From CAYLWN01 sp964387625 (GTDB lineage Bacteria > Patescibacteriota > Microgenomatia > UBA10105), in contig CAYLWN010000014.1 of assembly GCA_964387625.1 (NCBI GenBank), positions 1 to 25,146 on the forward strand: 25,146 nucleotides of DNA, written 5' to 3'. Positions within the stretch are counted from its first letter, which is position 1, and every line of letters starts with the position of its first letter. Of the stretch, positions 7,901-17,279 are shown piece by piece. The notes under the pieces were generated by a model. It ran no database searches, was not told where the DNA came from, and saw only the letters and a program-made list of their open reading frames with translations. Position numbers and translations under genes: made by a program.

Positions 7901-9403
7901 ATGCTATATAAAAAATATATTTATACCGGATCGTTAATTATCATTTTACTAATAGCATTATTTTTCCGGATTTATAATTATAAAGATCGATTATCTATTA
8001 GTTTGGATAGTTACAGAGATGCTTTTGTTTCTCTTCAGGGAGCTAAAAATTTACAAATGCCCATAACCGGCCCATTTATTTCAATCGCTCCTGCAACAAC
8101 CGGTCCATAGTATTGATGGCAATTAATTCTTACAAAACTGATTTTACCCACAAATTTGGCTCCCTGGATATTTTTGACTATATGTTCTTTTTTAATGGTA
8201 TATATCATGTATCATATCGGTGTTCTTTTGGAAAACCGGCTTTTTGGCCTTGTTTTAGCCATATTAGCTGCTTTATCACCAAATCAATTATACTCAGCAA
8301 CCCAACTTACTAATCCTTCAGTAATTGGGTTTTATTCCAGTTTAATTCTATTGGTTTTTTTACTTATTTCAAAAAACACTAATTCGTCAAAATTATGGGC
8401 TGTTTGGGGGGGGTTATATTTGGTATAGCTATAAACACACACTACCAAACATCCGGTATGTTATCTCTGGTGGTGTTAATGATTGCCTTTAACCGAAAAT
8501 CTATCAAATATTTACCAAATTTTTTAGTAACTTTTTTGGCTACTTTTATTCCATTATTAATTTTTGAATTAAATAATCATTGGTTTAATACCAGGCATTT
8601 GTGGCAATATGTTACTGTCGACCAATATAAAATATGGGTGCCGATGCGCTGGTTGACTTACACTTCGGAATATTGGCCAAATTTTTTAAGTTTTGTGATG
8701 GGAGGAAATAGACTATTAAATACTTTTGTCATGGCCGCAATCTCCTCAACCTTTATATATCTATTCATCACAAAAAAATTAAAGCGGACATACCTGTTAC
8801 TGTTAATCAGTTTTATAATTCAGGTAATTATTATCCGTTATTATCGGGGTGAAAGGTTTTTCGGGTACTTGCAATTTTTTCATCCTTTCATTTTTATATT
8901 TATTGGAATGTTATTTTATTTGGGATTAAAATTACGTCTGGGAAAATTTGTTACTCCGGTTTTATTTGTTGTTTATTTAATTTTAATTTTACCCTCAAGT
9001 TTTCGAAAGACTTAAATCTGAAGCTTTAACCCAAATCACTTATGCAACAATTTCCAAAATTGACCAACAATTGGAACCCGGACCTTATAAATTATATAAA
9101 TGCAATTCGACTTCTAAGGATGAAATCGCTGCTTTGATGTTGGTATTGTACATACAAAATAAATATTCGCCCAATGGTAAACCATTAGCCTATTATTGGG
9201 GATGTGAACTTCCTGACACTTTAAAGGATGGTACTTTCATTTCTGATAAAAATAAATTTGCTCAATATTATCCCGGAGTTGATTTTGTAAAAGATTTTTC
9301 TCAGGCAACGCCTTCGGCAATACTCCGTAATAAATGGGTTGAAATTACTCCCCAAGGAGCTTATCAGTCTGCGGCCAGGTGGTGGATGGATGAACAACCT
9401 TAA
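7901..9403 (+). pseudogene. Broken GT39-type membrane glycosyltransferase (two nonsense codons, two frameshifts)
   Basis: Joined across its breaks this reads as one protein of about 500 residues, the same length as the intact GT39-type genes nearby (494-506). It starts with one helix and then LDSYRDAF, matching GDEGRD and DQGRD in the intact copies, followed by ITGPFISIAPATTGP. Two in-frame stops follow at once, TAG at 8108-8110 and TGA at 8114-8116, where the family normally reads a Trp/Tyr-rich segment; each would be TGG with one G-to-A change. The same frame then continues from WQLILTKL to 8405. At the eight-G run 8406-8413 the reading moves to another frame (VIFGIAINTHYQTSG), and near 9001 it moves back (SSFERLKSEA, to the stop at 9401). 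It is the only plus-strand gene in the interior and converges on the next gene with a 3-base overlap. Sequencing error could explain a homopolymer shift but hardly all four lesions. Confidence 0.85.
8406..8413 (+). repeat. Eight-G homopolymer at a frameshift point
   Basis: A run of eight G in an AT-rich window falls where the broken glycosyltransferase changes frame. Nine G (or six) would restore AVWGGVIFGIA or AVWGVIFGIA. Long G runs are slippage-prone. Because other lesions also break the gene, this is more likely a decay site than a working on/off switch. Confidence 0.7.
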
Positions 9404-10884
9404 TTAGTATTAACTCTTATTCTTTGTTGCACAAAAATATCTCCGTTGAATTTTTGTTGCCAAATAATTTTACCGTCTCCTTCGCGGTCTTTTATCCAAA
9501 CAGTTCTTAAACCTTTATTCCAAGGATCCGGTTCTATAATGAAGAAAATCATTGATAATTCATTATTTCTGTCAGGCATATATCCATAATTTTTTAAACC
9601 ATACCAACCGAATAAATATTCATAATTATAATCAATTAGAGATGGTGAGTAGACTGAAACATTGAATATTTTTCCCTGTGCTTGTTTGTATATTGCATCA
9701 ATTGTCTTAATCTGATTTCTGTAAACCGATGCATCTCCTGCCCAAAAAGGACTAAAAAATCCCCAGGGTGCAAAATTATAAATTACCAGAATGATAGCAA
9801 AAATTGTACCCAATTTATGATATTTTGATATTAACCAATAAATTGATAATGCTATAAAAGGCACAATTAAAGCCGGAAATCCAATCAAATAATAATTCCA
9901 TAAAATATTTGGGTAGATAATGGTACAGATGAATATTCCCAAAATTATTGTCATTAATACTTTTAAATAAAACCGTTCTTTTGAAAATTTTTGATTTTTG
10001 GGTTTGATAAAAATAGAATATAAATAAGCAACTAATATGCATAAAATAATAATTCCTACAAAGGTGTTTCCGTAAGCAAAAGCGTTTAAAAATATTCCCC
10101 ACATGGCTGCCACTCTGTCTAATAAACGGTTTAATAAAGGTAAACTTGTATGAATTGCCTGTTGATGAAATATATATTGTAAAAATGATTTTGTTTGTAA
10201 AAAATTATGCCGGAATTCAAAAATTAACCGCGGTATAATCCAAATACCAAATGTCATAAAACTGATTAAAATTTCTCTTATATCCGGCCATTTCTTATAC
10301 AAAGTCAAAGTTAATAACGTCGCAATCAATAACATACTGCCGTAACCTATATGAAATTCAATAATTAATCCTAAAATACAACTTAACCATGGTAGAGTTA
10401 TTTGTTTCTGTAAAAATTTCCATAAAATAAATAAGTAAATAATCACCAATAAGGGTACCAAATTTGGATTCCATAATTGAGCACTGGTGCTTATAAAATT
10501 AGGTGAAACTGCTATCAAAGAAGCAAAAATTAATCCTAAGTAATCATTTTTTACAGCTTTACCAAAAAAGAATACTATTATAATAGCTCCCGCATTTATT
10601 ATGTTGAACGCCAATAAAATCAACTGCGGATTACCACGAAAAACCAAATAAAGAGGAAGTAATAACCAATACCACCAAACTCCGTGAAACATCCCTTCAA
10701 TCTCTCCTACAGGAGGCCCGATCAACCGAACTGATCTTTGATCAACCATTTCTTTAATTACTAATAAATCCCTACCCTGATCAAATGTAAAAGCAAAAGC
10801 ACCGTGTAGTGTACCGCTTGTTCTGGTGTTTATACCAACAATAAAGATCAAAATTAAAAGTCCTAATACTGATTTTTTGCCCAT
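9400..10884 (-). CDS. GT39-type membrane glycosyltransferase
   Basis: This 494-residue GT-C protein starts MGKKSVLGLL with a first helix, then the loop FTFDQGRDL (33-40) carrying Asp35 and Asp39, the acidic motif shared with the gene at 12784-14274. WYWLLLP and a dozen or so hydrophobic segments follow, then a C-terminal soluble part of about 100 residues. The open frame runs back to 10989, but those 35 codons lie inside the upstream gene and look unlike a membrane-protein start; the ATG at 10884 has GGGA nine bases upstream and aligns with its paralogues. It overlaps the upstream gene by 22 bases. Function is transfer of a polyprenyl-phosphate-linked sugar outside the membrane; the sugar and acceptor are unknown. 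Confidence 0.82.
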   Translation of the reverse strand: MGKKSVLGLLILIFIVGINTRTSGTLHGAFAFTFDQGRDLLVIKEMVDQRSVRLIGPPVGEIEGMFHGVWWYWLLLPLYLVFRGNPQLILLAFNIINAGAIIIVFFFGKAVKNDYLGLIFASLIAVSPNFISTSAQLWNPNLVPLLVIIYLFILWKFLQKQITLPWLSCILGLIIEFHIGYGSMLLIATLLTLTLYKKWPDIREILISFMTFGIWIIPRLIFEFRHNFLQTKSFLQYIFHQQAIHTSLPLLNRLLDRVAAMWGIFLNAFAYGNTFVGIIILCILVAYLYSIFIKPKNQKFSKERFYLKVLMTIILGIFICTIIYPNILWNYYLIGFPALIVPFIALSIYWLISKYHKLGTIFAIILVIYNFAPWGFFSPFWAGDASVYRNQIKTIDAIYKQAQGKIFNVSVYSPSLIDYNYEYLFGWYGLKNYGYMPDRNNELSMIFFIIEPDPWNKGLRTVWIKDREGDGKIIWQQKFNGDIFVQQRIRVNTN

Positions 10885-12011
10885 AATATTATTCCCAAAA
10901 TACCTGTCGAAACAAATAAACACACCATAGCTAAATTTTGTAAATATATGGTTTGTGTACCATAATCTCCATTTAATAAATATGACCAATACCGGACAAG
11001 CGTAGAAGCAGATATGCTTAAAGCAATAATTTTTATATGACGGGTTCTCACCAGCAGTGCTGCCAAACCAATTATCGGAATAAAATACCAGACATATATT
11101 TCTCTAGTAAGTACAACAGGAATTAAAGCAATTAACCATAAATAAAATCCCAATTGAATTAGTTTTTCAAAATTTGTTTTAATTAAAACATATAATGGTA
11201 AAAAGACCACGCTCAAATATTTGATACTTATAGACATTATTAAAAATATAATTGACCAGATATTTTTTTGCTTCTTAAGTAACCATAAAGATCCTAATAA
11301 AAACGTTAACATCATAACTTCGTTATGAGGACTTATTAAAGTTTCAATTAAAATCAGCGGATTCAATGCATAAAAAACTAAAGCAGTTTTTGCCCTTTTG
11401 AAATCAATTGAACTAACTAAAGAATAAATCATCCGGCAATTAATTAAATAACAAACTGCAAATAACAATTTAAATAAAACTAAAGTAAAGACGAATTTTC
11501 CAAAACCTATAAATGATGGAAAAAGTGTAATTAATAACCAACCTGGTCCATAAGGATAATATCTGTGGGTCCAATGCATAAATCTGATCCATGAGTCATT
11601 GGGAAAATCTAAAGCTTTAAAAAAGTAAGGAGATAAATGATATTTGGTTACAATTCTTGCATCAAACATGTAATTAAAAAAATCATGAGAAAAGGCCGGA
11701 TAAGCTAAAATCAGAACTGATGAAAAAATAATTAATATTTTTATATATTTTAGAGAAACTTTGCCAGTCTCTGCTTTTTTTAAAACAAGCAGATAAAAAA
11801 CATACAAAATTGCTAAAATCAGTAAGTATGCAGTGGCTGAAAAGTTACGTTGATAATAACCGAAATAAATCAATTTTTGTTGAAAAAACTGATAAAATAC
11901 ATTGGCAGATAGAGTTAGATTTAAATCAATCTGTGTGTAAGAATAAATTATTAACAAAATCAATAAAATCAAATAACACAACGATAAAAGAAAAAAATTC
12001 TTACTTTTCAT
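10863..12011 (-). CDS. GT-C membrane glycosyltransferase, polyprenyl-phosphate mannosyltransferase-like (GT87/MptA-like)
   Basis: This 382-residue protein has about ten hydrophobic segments. The motif FSHDFFNYMFDARI (near 107-120) gives His-Asp in the first large outer loop. YYPYGPGW and ALNPLILIETLISPHNEV are typical of GT87/MptA/PIMT-like GT-C mannosyltransferases. It lacks the large soluble C-terminal domain of the GT39-type proteins. The frame is open from a GTG at 12017, but the ATG at 12011 has AAAAGG five bases upstream and is chosen. That ribosome site lies in the last codons of the upstream GT2 gene, so the pair is probably translationally coupled, which suggests the GT2 supplies its lipid-linked donor. 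Confidence 0.75.
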   Translation of the reverse strand: MKSKNFFLLSLCYLILLILLIIYSYTQIDLNLTLSANVFYQFFQQKLIYFGYYQRNFSATAYLLILAILYVFYLLVLKKAETGKVSLKYIKILIIFSSVLILAYPAFSHDFFNYMFDARIVTKYHLSPYFFKALDFPNDSWIRFMHWTHRYYPYGPGWLLITLFPSFIGFGKFVFTLVLFKLLFAVCYLINCRMIYSLVSSIDFKRAKTALVFYALNPLILIETLISPHNEVMMLTFLLGSLWLLKKQKNIWSIIFLIMSISIKYLSVVFLPLYVLIKTNFEKLIQLGFYLWLIALIPVVLTREIYVWYFIPIIGLAALLVRTRHIKIIALSISASTLVRYWSYLLNGDYGTQTIYLQNLAMVCLFVSTGILGIILWAKNQY

Positions 12012-12756
12012 ATTCACCTTTTATGCTATTTAGGCGAATCCGCAAAATGTCTTTTAATGCATCCCAAGAATCAACCAATGGACTTACGCGTCTGGTATCT
12101 ACATAATGCCAATTGACAGGTACTTCTTTTATTTTATAACCTGATTTTTGAGCAATAAATAAAACTTCCACGTCAAATCCTGCTGTCACGTGAGATCCTT
12201 TTGTAAGTTTTTGTTTACCATAGAGAACTAAACGGTGAAAAATGTCATGAGCAACATTTTTCTTAAAGATTTTAAAACCGCACTGAGTATCTTCCAAACC
12301 TTCTAAACCTAGAATAATATTTCTGATAAGCATAAATCCTGGTCCCATCAATCTTCTCAAGAATGGCGCGCCTGTTCGTCTGCCTTTTCTTGAACCAATA
12401 ACAATATCATAATTTTTAGTTGTTAAGAGTGGCATCATTTTTTCTATTTCATAAATAGGCGTTGCCTGATCCAAATCAGTAAATAAAATATATTCCCCGC
12501 TGGCTACTAACATGCCTGCCACAACTGTACCGGCTTTACCTTGGTGTTCATTGGCTAATAAGTGGAAATGACTGTTGGTTTTGATTATTTGCTTGATCAA
12601 TTCCCGACTTTTATCAGAAGAACCATCATCAACTACCAATACTTCCCACGTATACGCCTGCTTTTCCATATAGCGGGCTACCTTATCCAAAGCTCCGAGT
12701 CTAATATTTTGTTCTTCGTTATAACAGGGAATTACTACAGATAAATGAGGAGTCAT
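12001..12756 (-). CDS. Family 2 glycosyltransferase, dolichyl-phosphate beta-glucosyltransferase (Alg5)-like
   Basis: This 251-residue GT-A enzyme carries VIPCYNEE (8-15), VVDDGSSD (41-48) and the metal-binding TDLDQATP (93-100). GSRKGRRTGAPFLRRLMG and EDTQCGFKIF are typical of the Alg5/DPG-synthase branch, which loads glucose or a related sugar from UDP-sugar onto polyprenyl phosphate. No membrane helix is evident apart from an amphipathic stretch near the middle. It is coupled to the following GT-C gene by an 11-base overlap, fitting a donor-synthase and acceptor-transferase pair. The exact sugar is not determined by sequence. Confidence 0.87.
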   Translation of the reverse strand: MTPHLSVVIPCYNEEQNIRLGALDKVARYMEKQAYTWEVLVVDDGSSDKSRELIKQIIKTNSHFHLLANEHQGKAGTVVAGMLVASGEYILFTDLDQATPIYEIEKMMPLLTTKNYDIVIGSRKGRRTGAPFLRRLMGPGFMLIRNIILGLEGLEDTQCGFKIFKKNVAHDIFHRLVLYGKQKLTKGSHVTAGFDVEVLFIAQKSGYKIKEVPVNWHYVDTRRVSPLVDSWDALKDILRIRLNSIKGEYEK

Positions 12757-12783
12757 GGGTATTATTGTATGAGAAAGCTACCG

Positions 12784-14274
12784 TTATTGCAATGAACTTT
12801 TATAATGCACCAACTTAAAAACCTGAACTACTCCCACTTGCCATTCATTGGCAATTTCTGCTCTACCGAATCCGGCAATTTCCCATAATGGATGACCTAA
12901 TGGTTGACAAATTTTCTCTTCACAAACAATCATCAGTTGATTGGTGACAGTTTTTCTTGACGGATCAATAGTTGGATTTTCAATTATTACGGGTGAAAAT
13001 CCTTTAATTTCCAAAAAATACCTGTATGCGTGATCCGAGTTTTTACCGGCAATCAATGCAAAATTAAAAGGTTCTTTGTCCACGTGATTAATAATAAATT
13101 CGGAAATATCCCGGGTTTGAGTAGCGATTCTATTAGGGGTTTGTGAAATAGGAGTTTTTTCGATTTGAAAAAATAAAATAATTGGGATTAAAACAATAAA
13201 AAATATTTTTCCGATTATTAAGCGTGATATTTTTTCAAAAAATAGTCCAAATAATATAAATGGTAATGGAAAAGCAAACATTAAATAATAATCGTAAATG
13301 CTTCCTGTATAAAAAGACAGTATTCCTATTCCCACTAAGTACCAGATACCCAATATTTGTAATAACCGTCTATTGTTTAAATTTTTATAATTTTTAATAA
13401 AAGCATAAATACAGATACCGATTATCAAAAACATCATAACTATGGAAATTTCTGCATTTTTAATAATTAATAACCGCCAAAAAAGTCTTACAGATAAATC
13501 CCAAAATTTAAAAAGTGGTTCTGATAAACTGAAAGTTTTTGCATCCCCACCACGGGTAATAAATTGTAAAACAGTTTGTGTATTTATAAATTGATGACGG
13601 AATTCAAATATTATAAATGGCAAAAAGACTAAAAATAGTCCTCCGATACTTAATAAAACATGCTTTAGAGGTAACTTAAAACGGACGAGCCAAAGACTTA
13701 AAAATATAATCGGTATAAAGACAAAGGCTACATAATGTAGCTGTAAGGAAACTCCTAATGATAAACCAATAACACCCAACCATTTATAATTTTTATTGAC
13801 AACAATTTTAAGCAAACTGTAAATAATTAATAGAGTAAAAAATGGCAAGATATTCGGGTTCCATGACGAATGTGAATGAATAATTACTAAAGGAGAAGCT
13901 GCATAAAAAACGGCAGCAACAATTCCCGCTTTTTCTGAAATAAATTCTCTACCAAGCTGCCATATCAAATAAATTGTAGCTAGTGAAAATAATGCCACCA
14001 TAACTGCAGGTCCAACCGGATTGAGATTAAAGATCCATAAAAAAGGCACCATAAAGTAATAATAAATAGGACCTAAATACATCATCCCAACTGAAGTGAT
14101 GGGACCCAAAAGTGTGAATTTATGATCAACAATCATTCTTTTGACTATTAACACATCCCTGCCTTCATCACCTAAAAAATTCATATAATCACCAATTCGA
14201 TAAAGTCTTAAAAAAGCGCCAATTAAGATAATTAGAGTAATTACAATGAAAGGGATATATTTTTTTTTGAACAT
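12784..14274 (-). CDS. GT39-type membrane glycosyltransferase (GDEGRD motif)
   Basis: This 496-residue GT-C protein has a first helix (about 6-22), then NFLGDEGRDVLIVKRM (32-47) with Asp36, Glu37 and Asp40 in the catalytic outer loop, then LGPITSVGMMYLGPIYYY. Ten or more helices follow, and then a C-terminal soluble part of about 100 residues that contains a short Cys pair (EEKICQ region). The GDEGRD type is very abundant, from memory, in Microgenomates genomes. It lies between an Alg5-like GT2 and a GT2-GtrA fusion, both potential makers of its lipid-linked sugar donor. It starts eight bases after the upstream stop, with no clear Shine-Dalgarno sequence. Confidence 0.83.
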   Translation of the reverse strand: MFKKKYIPFIVITLIILIGAFLRLYRIGDYMNFLGDEGRDVLIVKRMIVDHKFTLLGPITSVGMMYLGPIYYYFMVPFLWIFNLNPVGPAVMVALFSLATIYLIWQLGREFISEKAGIVAAVFYAASPLVIIHSHSSWNPNILPFFTLLIIYSLLKIVVNKNYKWLGVIGLSLGVSLQLHYVAFVFIPIIFLSLWLVRFKLPLKHVLLSIGGLFLVFLPFIIFEFRHQFINTQTVLQFITRGGDAKTFSLSEPLFKFWDLSVRLFWRLLIIKNAEISIVMMFLIIGICIYAFIKNYKNLNNRRLLQILGIWYLVGIGILSFYTGSIYDYYLMFAFPLPFILFGLFFEKISRLIIGKIFFIVLIPIILFFQIEKTPISQTPNRIATQTRDISEFIINHVDKEPFNFALIAGKNSDHAYRYFLEIKGFSPVIIENPTIDPSRKTVTNQLMIVCEEKICQPLGHPLWEIAGFGRAEIANEWQVGVVQVFKLVHYKSSLQ

Positions 14275-14282
14275 AACAAATT

Positions 14283-15380
14283 TTATTTTTTCCAGATAAA
14301 TCGATTATAGATAAAAAAGTTATATGGTATGACTAAAAATCCTATGGCAAAAATCATCAGCAAAAACCATGCATCTTTCCCGAAAATAAAAACTCCAAAA
14401 CTGACTACTACAAACTGAATAACTACTGCTCCTATTGATGTTGCTAAAAAATGACTGAATTTTTTTAGCAATAACTTTCTTCCTCTAATCTTTTTTTCTC
14501 TGAATGTCCAAAGATTATTACCGATAAAATTACATATTATCGCTACAAATGCTCCTATTCCCACAGCCAATCCGGGAAATAAATTAACCATAACCAACAG
14601 TTTTGAAATGATGCCTTGTGTTGAAAAACCAATTACACCAATCACTACATATTTTATAAATGTTGAATTGTTTATCACATACAAAATTACGTTCTTTATG
14701 TATTCAGATGGCGCAAATTTACTGCGTCCATGAATACGGTCAATAAATTGCAAAGGAATTTCATCAATTTTAAACTTTGCCAAAATTGCCCTATGCAGAA
14801 AAGCTATTTGAAAAGTATAGCCCGTAAATTTTTCAAGCCCTGAACCAACTTGTTTAAATATTTCTGTCTTTATCAGTCTATATCCTGAACTCCAATCATG
14901 CGGTTTAAGCAAAAAAAGACCAAACCGTACATAATTGTTGCCGACTATTGAAAAAAGTTTTCTGTGAATACCCCAATTTCCCGGTATGGACCCACCTTTC
15001 ATATAACGGCTTCCCACTACAAAATCAACTCCTTTTTCATATTTTTCAAAAAATTCTGGCAATAACATGGGATTGTGTGACCAGTCTGCGTCCATCTGAA
15101 TAAAAATTTCCGGGTTTAAATTTTTTATAGCCCAATTCATGGCATGAATATATGCTGCGCCCAATCCTTCTTTCTTTTTCGATAATAAAATAATATTGTC
15201 GTATTTTGTTTGCAATGTTTTAACAATGCCCGCAGTCTTATCAGGTGAATTATCATCAACAACAATAATTTTTAATTGATATTTTGGCAGTTTTTGTGAC
15301 ACACCTTCAATAGCTATAATTAAAGATTCTATATTTTCTTTTTCGTTATATGTTGGCAAAATTAAAACTGCTTGCTTCAT
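14283..15380 (-). CDS. Polyprenyl-phosphate sugar synthase (DPM1-like GT2) fused to a GtrA domain
   Basis: The N-terminal ~235 residues of this 365-residue protein form a GT2 domain: LPTYNEKENI (8-17), VVDDNSPD (40-47), QMDADWSH (95-102), GSRYMKGGSIPGNW and WSSGYRL, as in polyprenol monophosphomannose synthases. The C-terminal ~125 residues carry about four helices of the GtrA family, with NFIGNNLWTFRE and a final basic NRFIWKK. GtrA proteins are thought to help lipid-linked sugars across or hold the synthase in the membrane. The fusion is a known arrangement in bacteria and archaea. Four bases separate it from the upstream decarboxylase gene. The donor may be GDP-mannose or UDP-glucose. Confidence 0.9.
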   Translation of the reverse strand: MKQAVLILPTYNEKENIESLIIAIEGVSQKLPKYQLKIIVVDDNSPDKTAGIVKTLQTKYDNIILLSKKKEGLGAAYIHAMNWAIKNLNPEIFIQMDADWSHNPMLLPEFFEKYEKGVDFVVGSRYMKGGSIPGNWGIHRKLFSIVGNNYVRFGLFLLKPHDWSSGYRLIKTEIFKQVGSGLEKFTGYTFQIAFLHRAILAKFKIDEIPLQFIDRIHGRSKFAPSEYIKNVILYVINNSTFIKYVVIGVIGFSTQGIISKLLVMVNLFPGLAVGIGAFVAIICNFIGNNLWTFREKKIRGRKLLLKKFSHFLATSIGAVVIQFVVVSFGVFIFGKDAWFLLMIFAIGFLVIPYNFFIYNRFIWKK

Positions 15381-15384
15381 ATTG

Positions 15385-16311
15385 TCAGTTAAAAGAATCC
15401 CATGTTTTTTTTAAACCTTCGCTTAAGGTTATTTTCGGACACCAACCTAGAATTTTTTGAATTTTTGAAATATCAGGACAGCGTTTAGCAGGATCATCTT
15501 CGGGTAATTCTTTATAAGAAATTTCTCCCTGATAATTAATAATTTTTTTCATTAAATTTACTGTTTCTAAAATCGAAATTTCCTCAGGATTTCCTAAATT
15601 AAAAATTTGATTTTTTCCCTTTTTATCAAAAGCAATCAATTTTATACCTATAATCAAATCCGAAATATAACAAAAACTCCTGGTTTGCGATCCATTACCA
15701 TATACTGTCAAAGGCAAATTTCTTTTTATTTGTCCTATTAAATTAGTTATTATTCTACCGTCATCTAAGCTCATACGCGGACCATAAGTATTAAAGATTC
15801 TGATAATTCTTCCGTCTATTCCAAATTTATTTTTATATACTGTAATCAGTGTTTCACCCAATCTCTTTGCTTCATCATAACAGGATCTTATTCCAACGGG
15901 ATTTACTTTTCCCCAATATTTTTCTTTTTGAGGATGCTCCTCGGGATCACCATAAATTTCTGAAGTGGATGCAAAAATAAATATTCCTTTTTCCCGGCGT
16001 ATTTTTTCCAGCAATAAATATGTACCGTAAGTATTTACCAATAAAGTTTCCAATGCGTATTGCTGATATTTTGGGGGGCTTGCTGGTGAAGCAAAATGGA
16101 AAATATAATCAAATTTGGGTAATTCGGGTAAAATTTTTGAACAATCATGATTGATAAAGGTGAAACGGGAGTTATTTGTAAGATGTGAAATGTTATCCAG
16201 ACTACCTGTTATTAAATTATCCAAACAATAAACTTCATGCTCATCGTTAAGCAGATTTTCACATAAATGAGATCCTATGAAACCAGCACCACCGGTAACT
16301 AAACATTTCAT
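15385..16311 (-). CDS. UDP-glucuronate decarboxylase (UDP-xylose synthase)-like SDR
   Basis: This 308-residue extended SDR has VTGGAGFIGSHL (5-16), HFASPASPPKYQ (72-83), ASTSEIYGDPEEHP (114-127), and the catalytic Tyr145/Lys149 in CYDEAKR. FNTYGPRMSLDDGR and YGNGSQTRSFCY are the signatures of UDP-xylose synthases, which turn UDP-glucuronate into UDP-xylose with retained NAD. Its substrate would come from Ugd encoded two genes upstream. A TTG at 16329 opens the frame earlier, but the ATG at 16311 shares its A with the stop of the preceding gene (TAATG), is the start expected by alignment, and is chosen. A UDP-4-keto-pentose-producing variant is possible. Confidence 0.85.
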   Translation of the reverse strand: MKCLVTGGAGFIGSHLCENLLNDEHEVYCLDNLITGSLDNISHLTNNSRFTFINHDCSKILPELPKFDYIFHFASPASPPKYQQYALETLLVNTYGTYLLLEKIRREKGIFIFASTSEIYGDPEEHPQKEKYWGKVNPVGIRSCYDEAKRLGETLITVYKNKFGIDGRIIRIFNTYGPRMSLDDGRIITNLIGQIKRNLPLTVYGNGSQTRSFCYISDLIIGIKLIAFDKKGKNQIFNLGNPEEISILETVNLMKKIINYQGEISYKELPEDDPAKRCPDISKIQKILGWCPKITLSEGLKKTWDSFN

Positions 16312-17273
16312 TATACGTTTTCCCGCCAATAATTGAGTAAATCTTTAAGTGTTTTTTCGAATGGTACCTGTAATTTCCATCCGGTTTGTTTAACGAATTT
16401 TGAGTTATCACCTAAAAGAATCGCCACATCAGACGGCCGCATCCTGCTCACGTCTTGTTTCACTTCAACTTTGACTTTTGAATATGAAAGTAAAATTTCC
16501 AAAACTTTACTAATCCTCCATGTGGTTCCGGAACAAATATTATAAACATCGCCTCCTACACACTTTTCAACAGCCAAAAGATAAGCTCTGACCATGTCAC
16601 GCACATCAGTATAATCCCGTTGGGCTTCCAAATTACCAACATAGACTACTGGTTCGCGTTTATCTTTTTCAATCTCAGCAATTTGTTTTGCAAAATTTGA
16701 TTCGGCAAAAACTTCTCCGCGGCGGGGACCAGTATGGTTAAATCCTCTAGTTCTAATAATTTTCATACCATAGCTTTCATGATACTGATACCCTAAATAA
16801 TCCATTGCCAATTTTGAAACCGCGTATGGTGATAAAGGACGTAAGGGATTGGTTTCTTTAATCGGAATTTCATTTGGCAAAACCTTTCCATATTCTTCAG
16901 ATGAACATGCTATCTGTATCGTTACTGGTAAATTAGTTTTACGAACAGCCTCAAACAAATGAGCAGTCCCTGTGATGTTTACTTCCAATGTTTGGGTAGG
17001 AGATGCCCAAGAGGATTGAACATAAGATTGAGCTGCTAAATGAAATATATAATCAGGCTTAATTTTGTCAATTAAAGTATATAAAGAATGTGCGTCCAAC
17101 AAATCTGCTTCTTCAACTTTAATTTTATATTTAATATGTTCAATATTCTCTGTTTTTGATCTCCATCTTTGAATACCATATACCTCAATACCTTCATTGA
17201 TCAATAATTCCGCCATATGACTACCAACAAATCCAGTAATTCCGGTGATCAGTGCTTTTTTATTTTTTTTCAT
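16311..17273 (-). CDS. gmd: GDP-mannose 4,6-dehydratase-like SDR (GMD/RMD family)
   Basis: This 320-residue extended SDR carries TGITGFVGSHMAE (10-22), HLAAQSYVQSSW (78-89), CSSEEYGK (123-130), and Tyr150/Lys154 in SPYAVSKL. FNHTGPRRGEVF (178-189) is typical of GDP-mannose dehydratases, while SSEEYG also occurs in the related reductase RMD, so the product is GDP-4-keto-6-deoxy-mannose or the derived GDP-rhamnose type sugar. It is shorter than classical GMD (about 345-370 residues). It has the clearest ribosome site of the window, and follows ugd after 34 bases. Confidence 0.75.
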   Translation of the reverse strand: MKKNKKALITGITGFVGSHMAELLINEGIEVYGIQRWRSKTENIEHIKYKIKVEEADLLDAHSLYTLIDKIKPDYIFHLAAQSYVQSSWASPTQTLEVNITGTAHLFEAVRKTNLPVTIQIACSSEEYGKVLPNEIPIKETNPLRPLSPYAVSKLAMDYLGYQYHESYGMKIIRTRGFNHTGPRRGEVFAESNFAKQIAEIEKDKREPVVYVGNLEAQRDYTDVRDMVRAYLLAVEKCVGGDVYNICSGTTWRISKVLEILLSYSKVKVEVKQDVSRMRPSDVAILLGDNSKFVKQTGWKLQVPFEKTLKDLLNYWRENV

Positions 17274-17279
17274 ATATGT

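Noticed and set aside
8108..8116. TAG and TGA in the broken gene as recoded sense codons (as UGA=Gly in SR1/Gracilibacteria)
   Set aside because: TGA ends several intact genes here (for example at 6269, 15385, 18594, 19463, 20476 and 21379) and TAG ends the CAP gene at 22508, and the family needs Trp/Tyr rather than Gly at these sites; frameshifts also break the gene.
9071..9403. Separate 110-residue plus-strand gene
   Set aside because: Its frame is open upstream to 9002 and its sequence continues the glycosyltransferase C-terminus, so it is a fragment of the pseudogene.
10885..10989. N-terminal extension of the GT39-type gene back to 10989
   Set aside because: It lies within the end of the upstream gene, and the family start with a GGGA ribosome site is at 10884.
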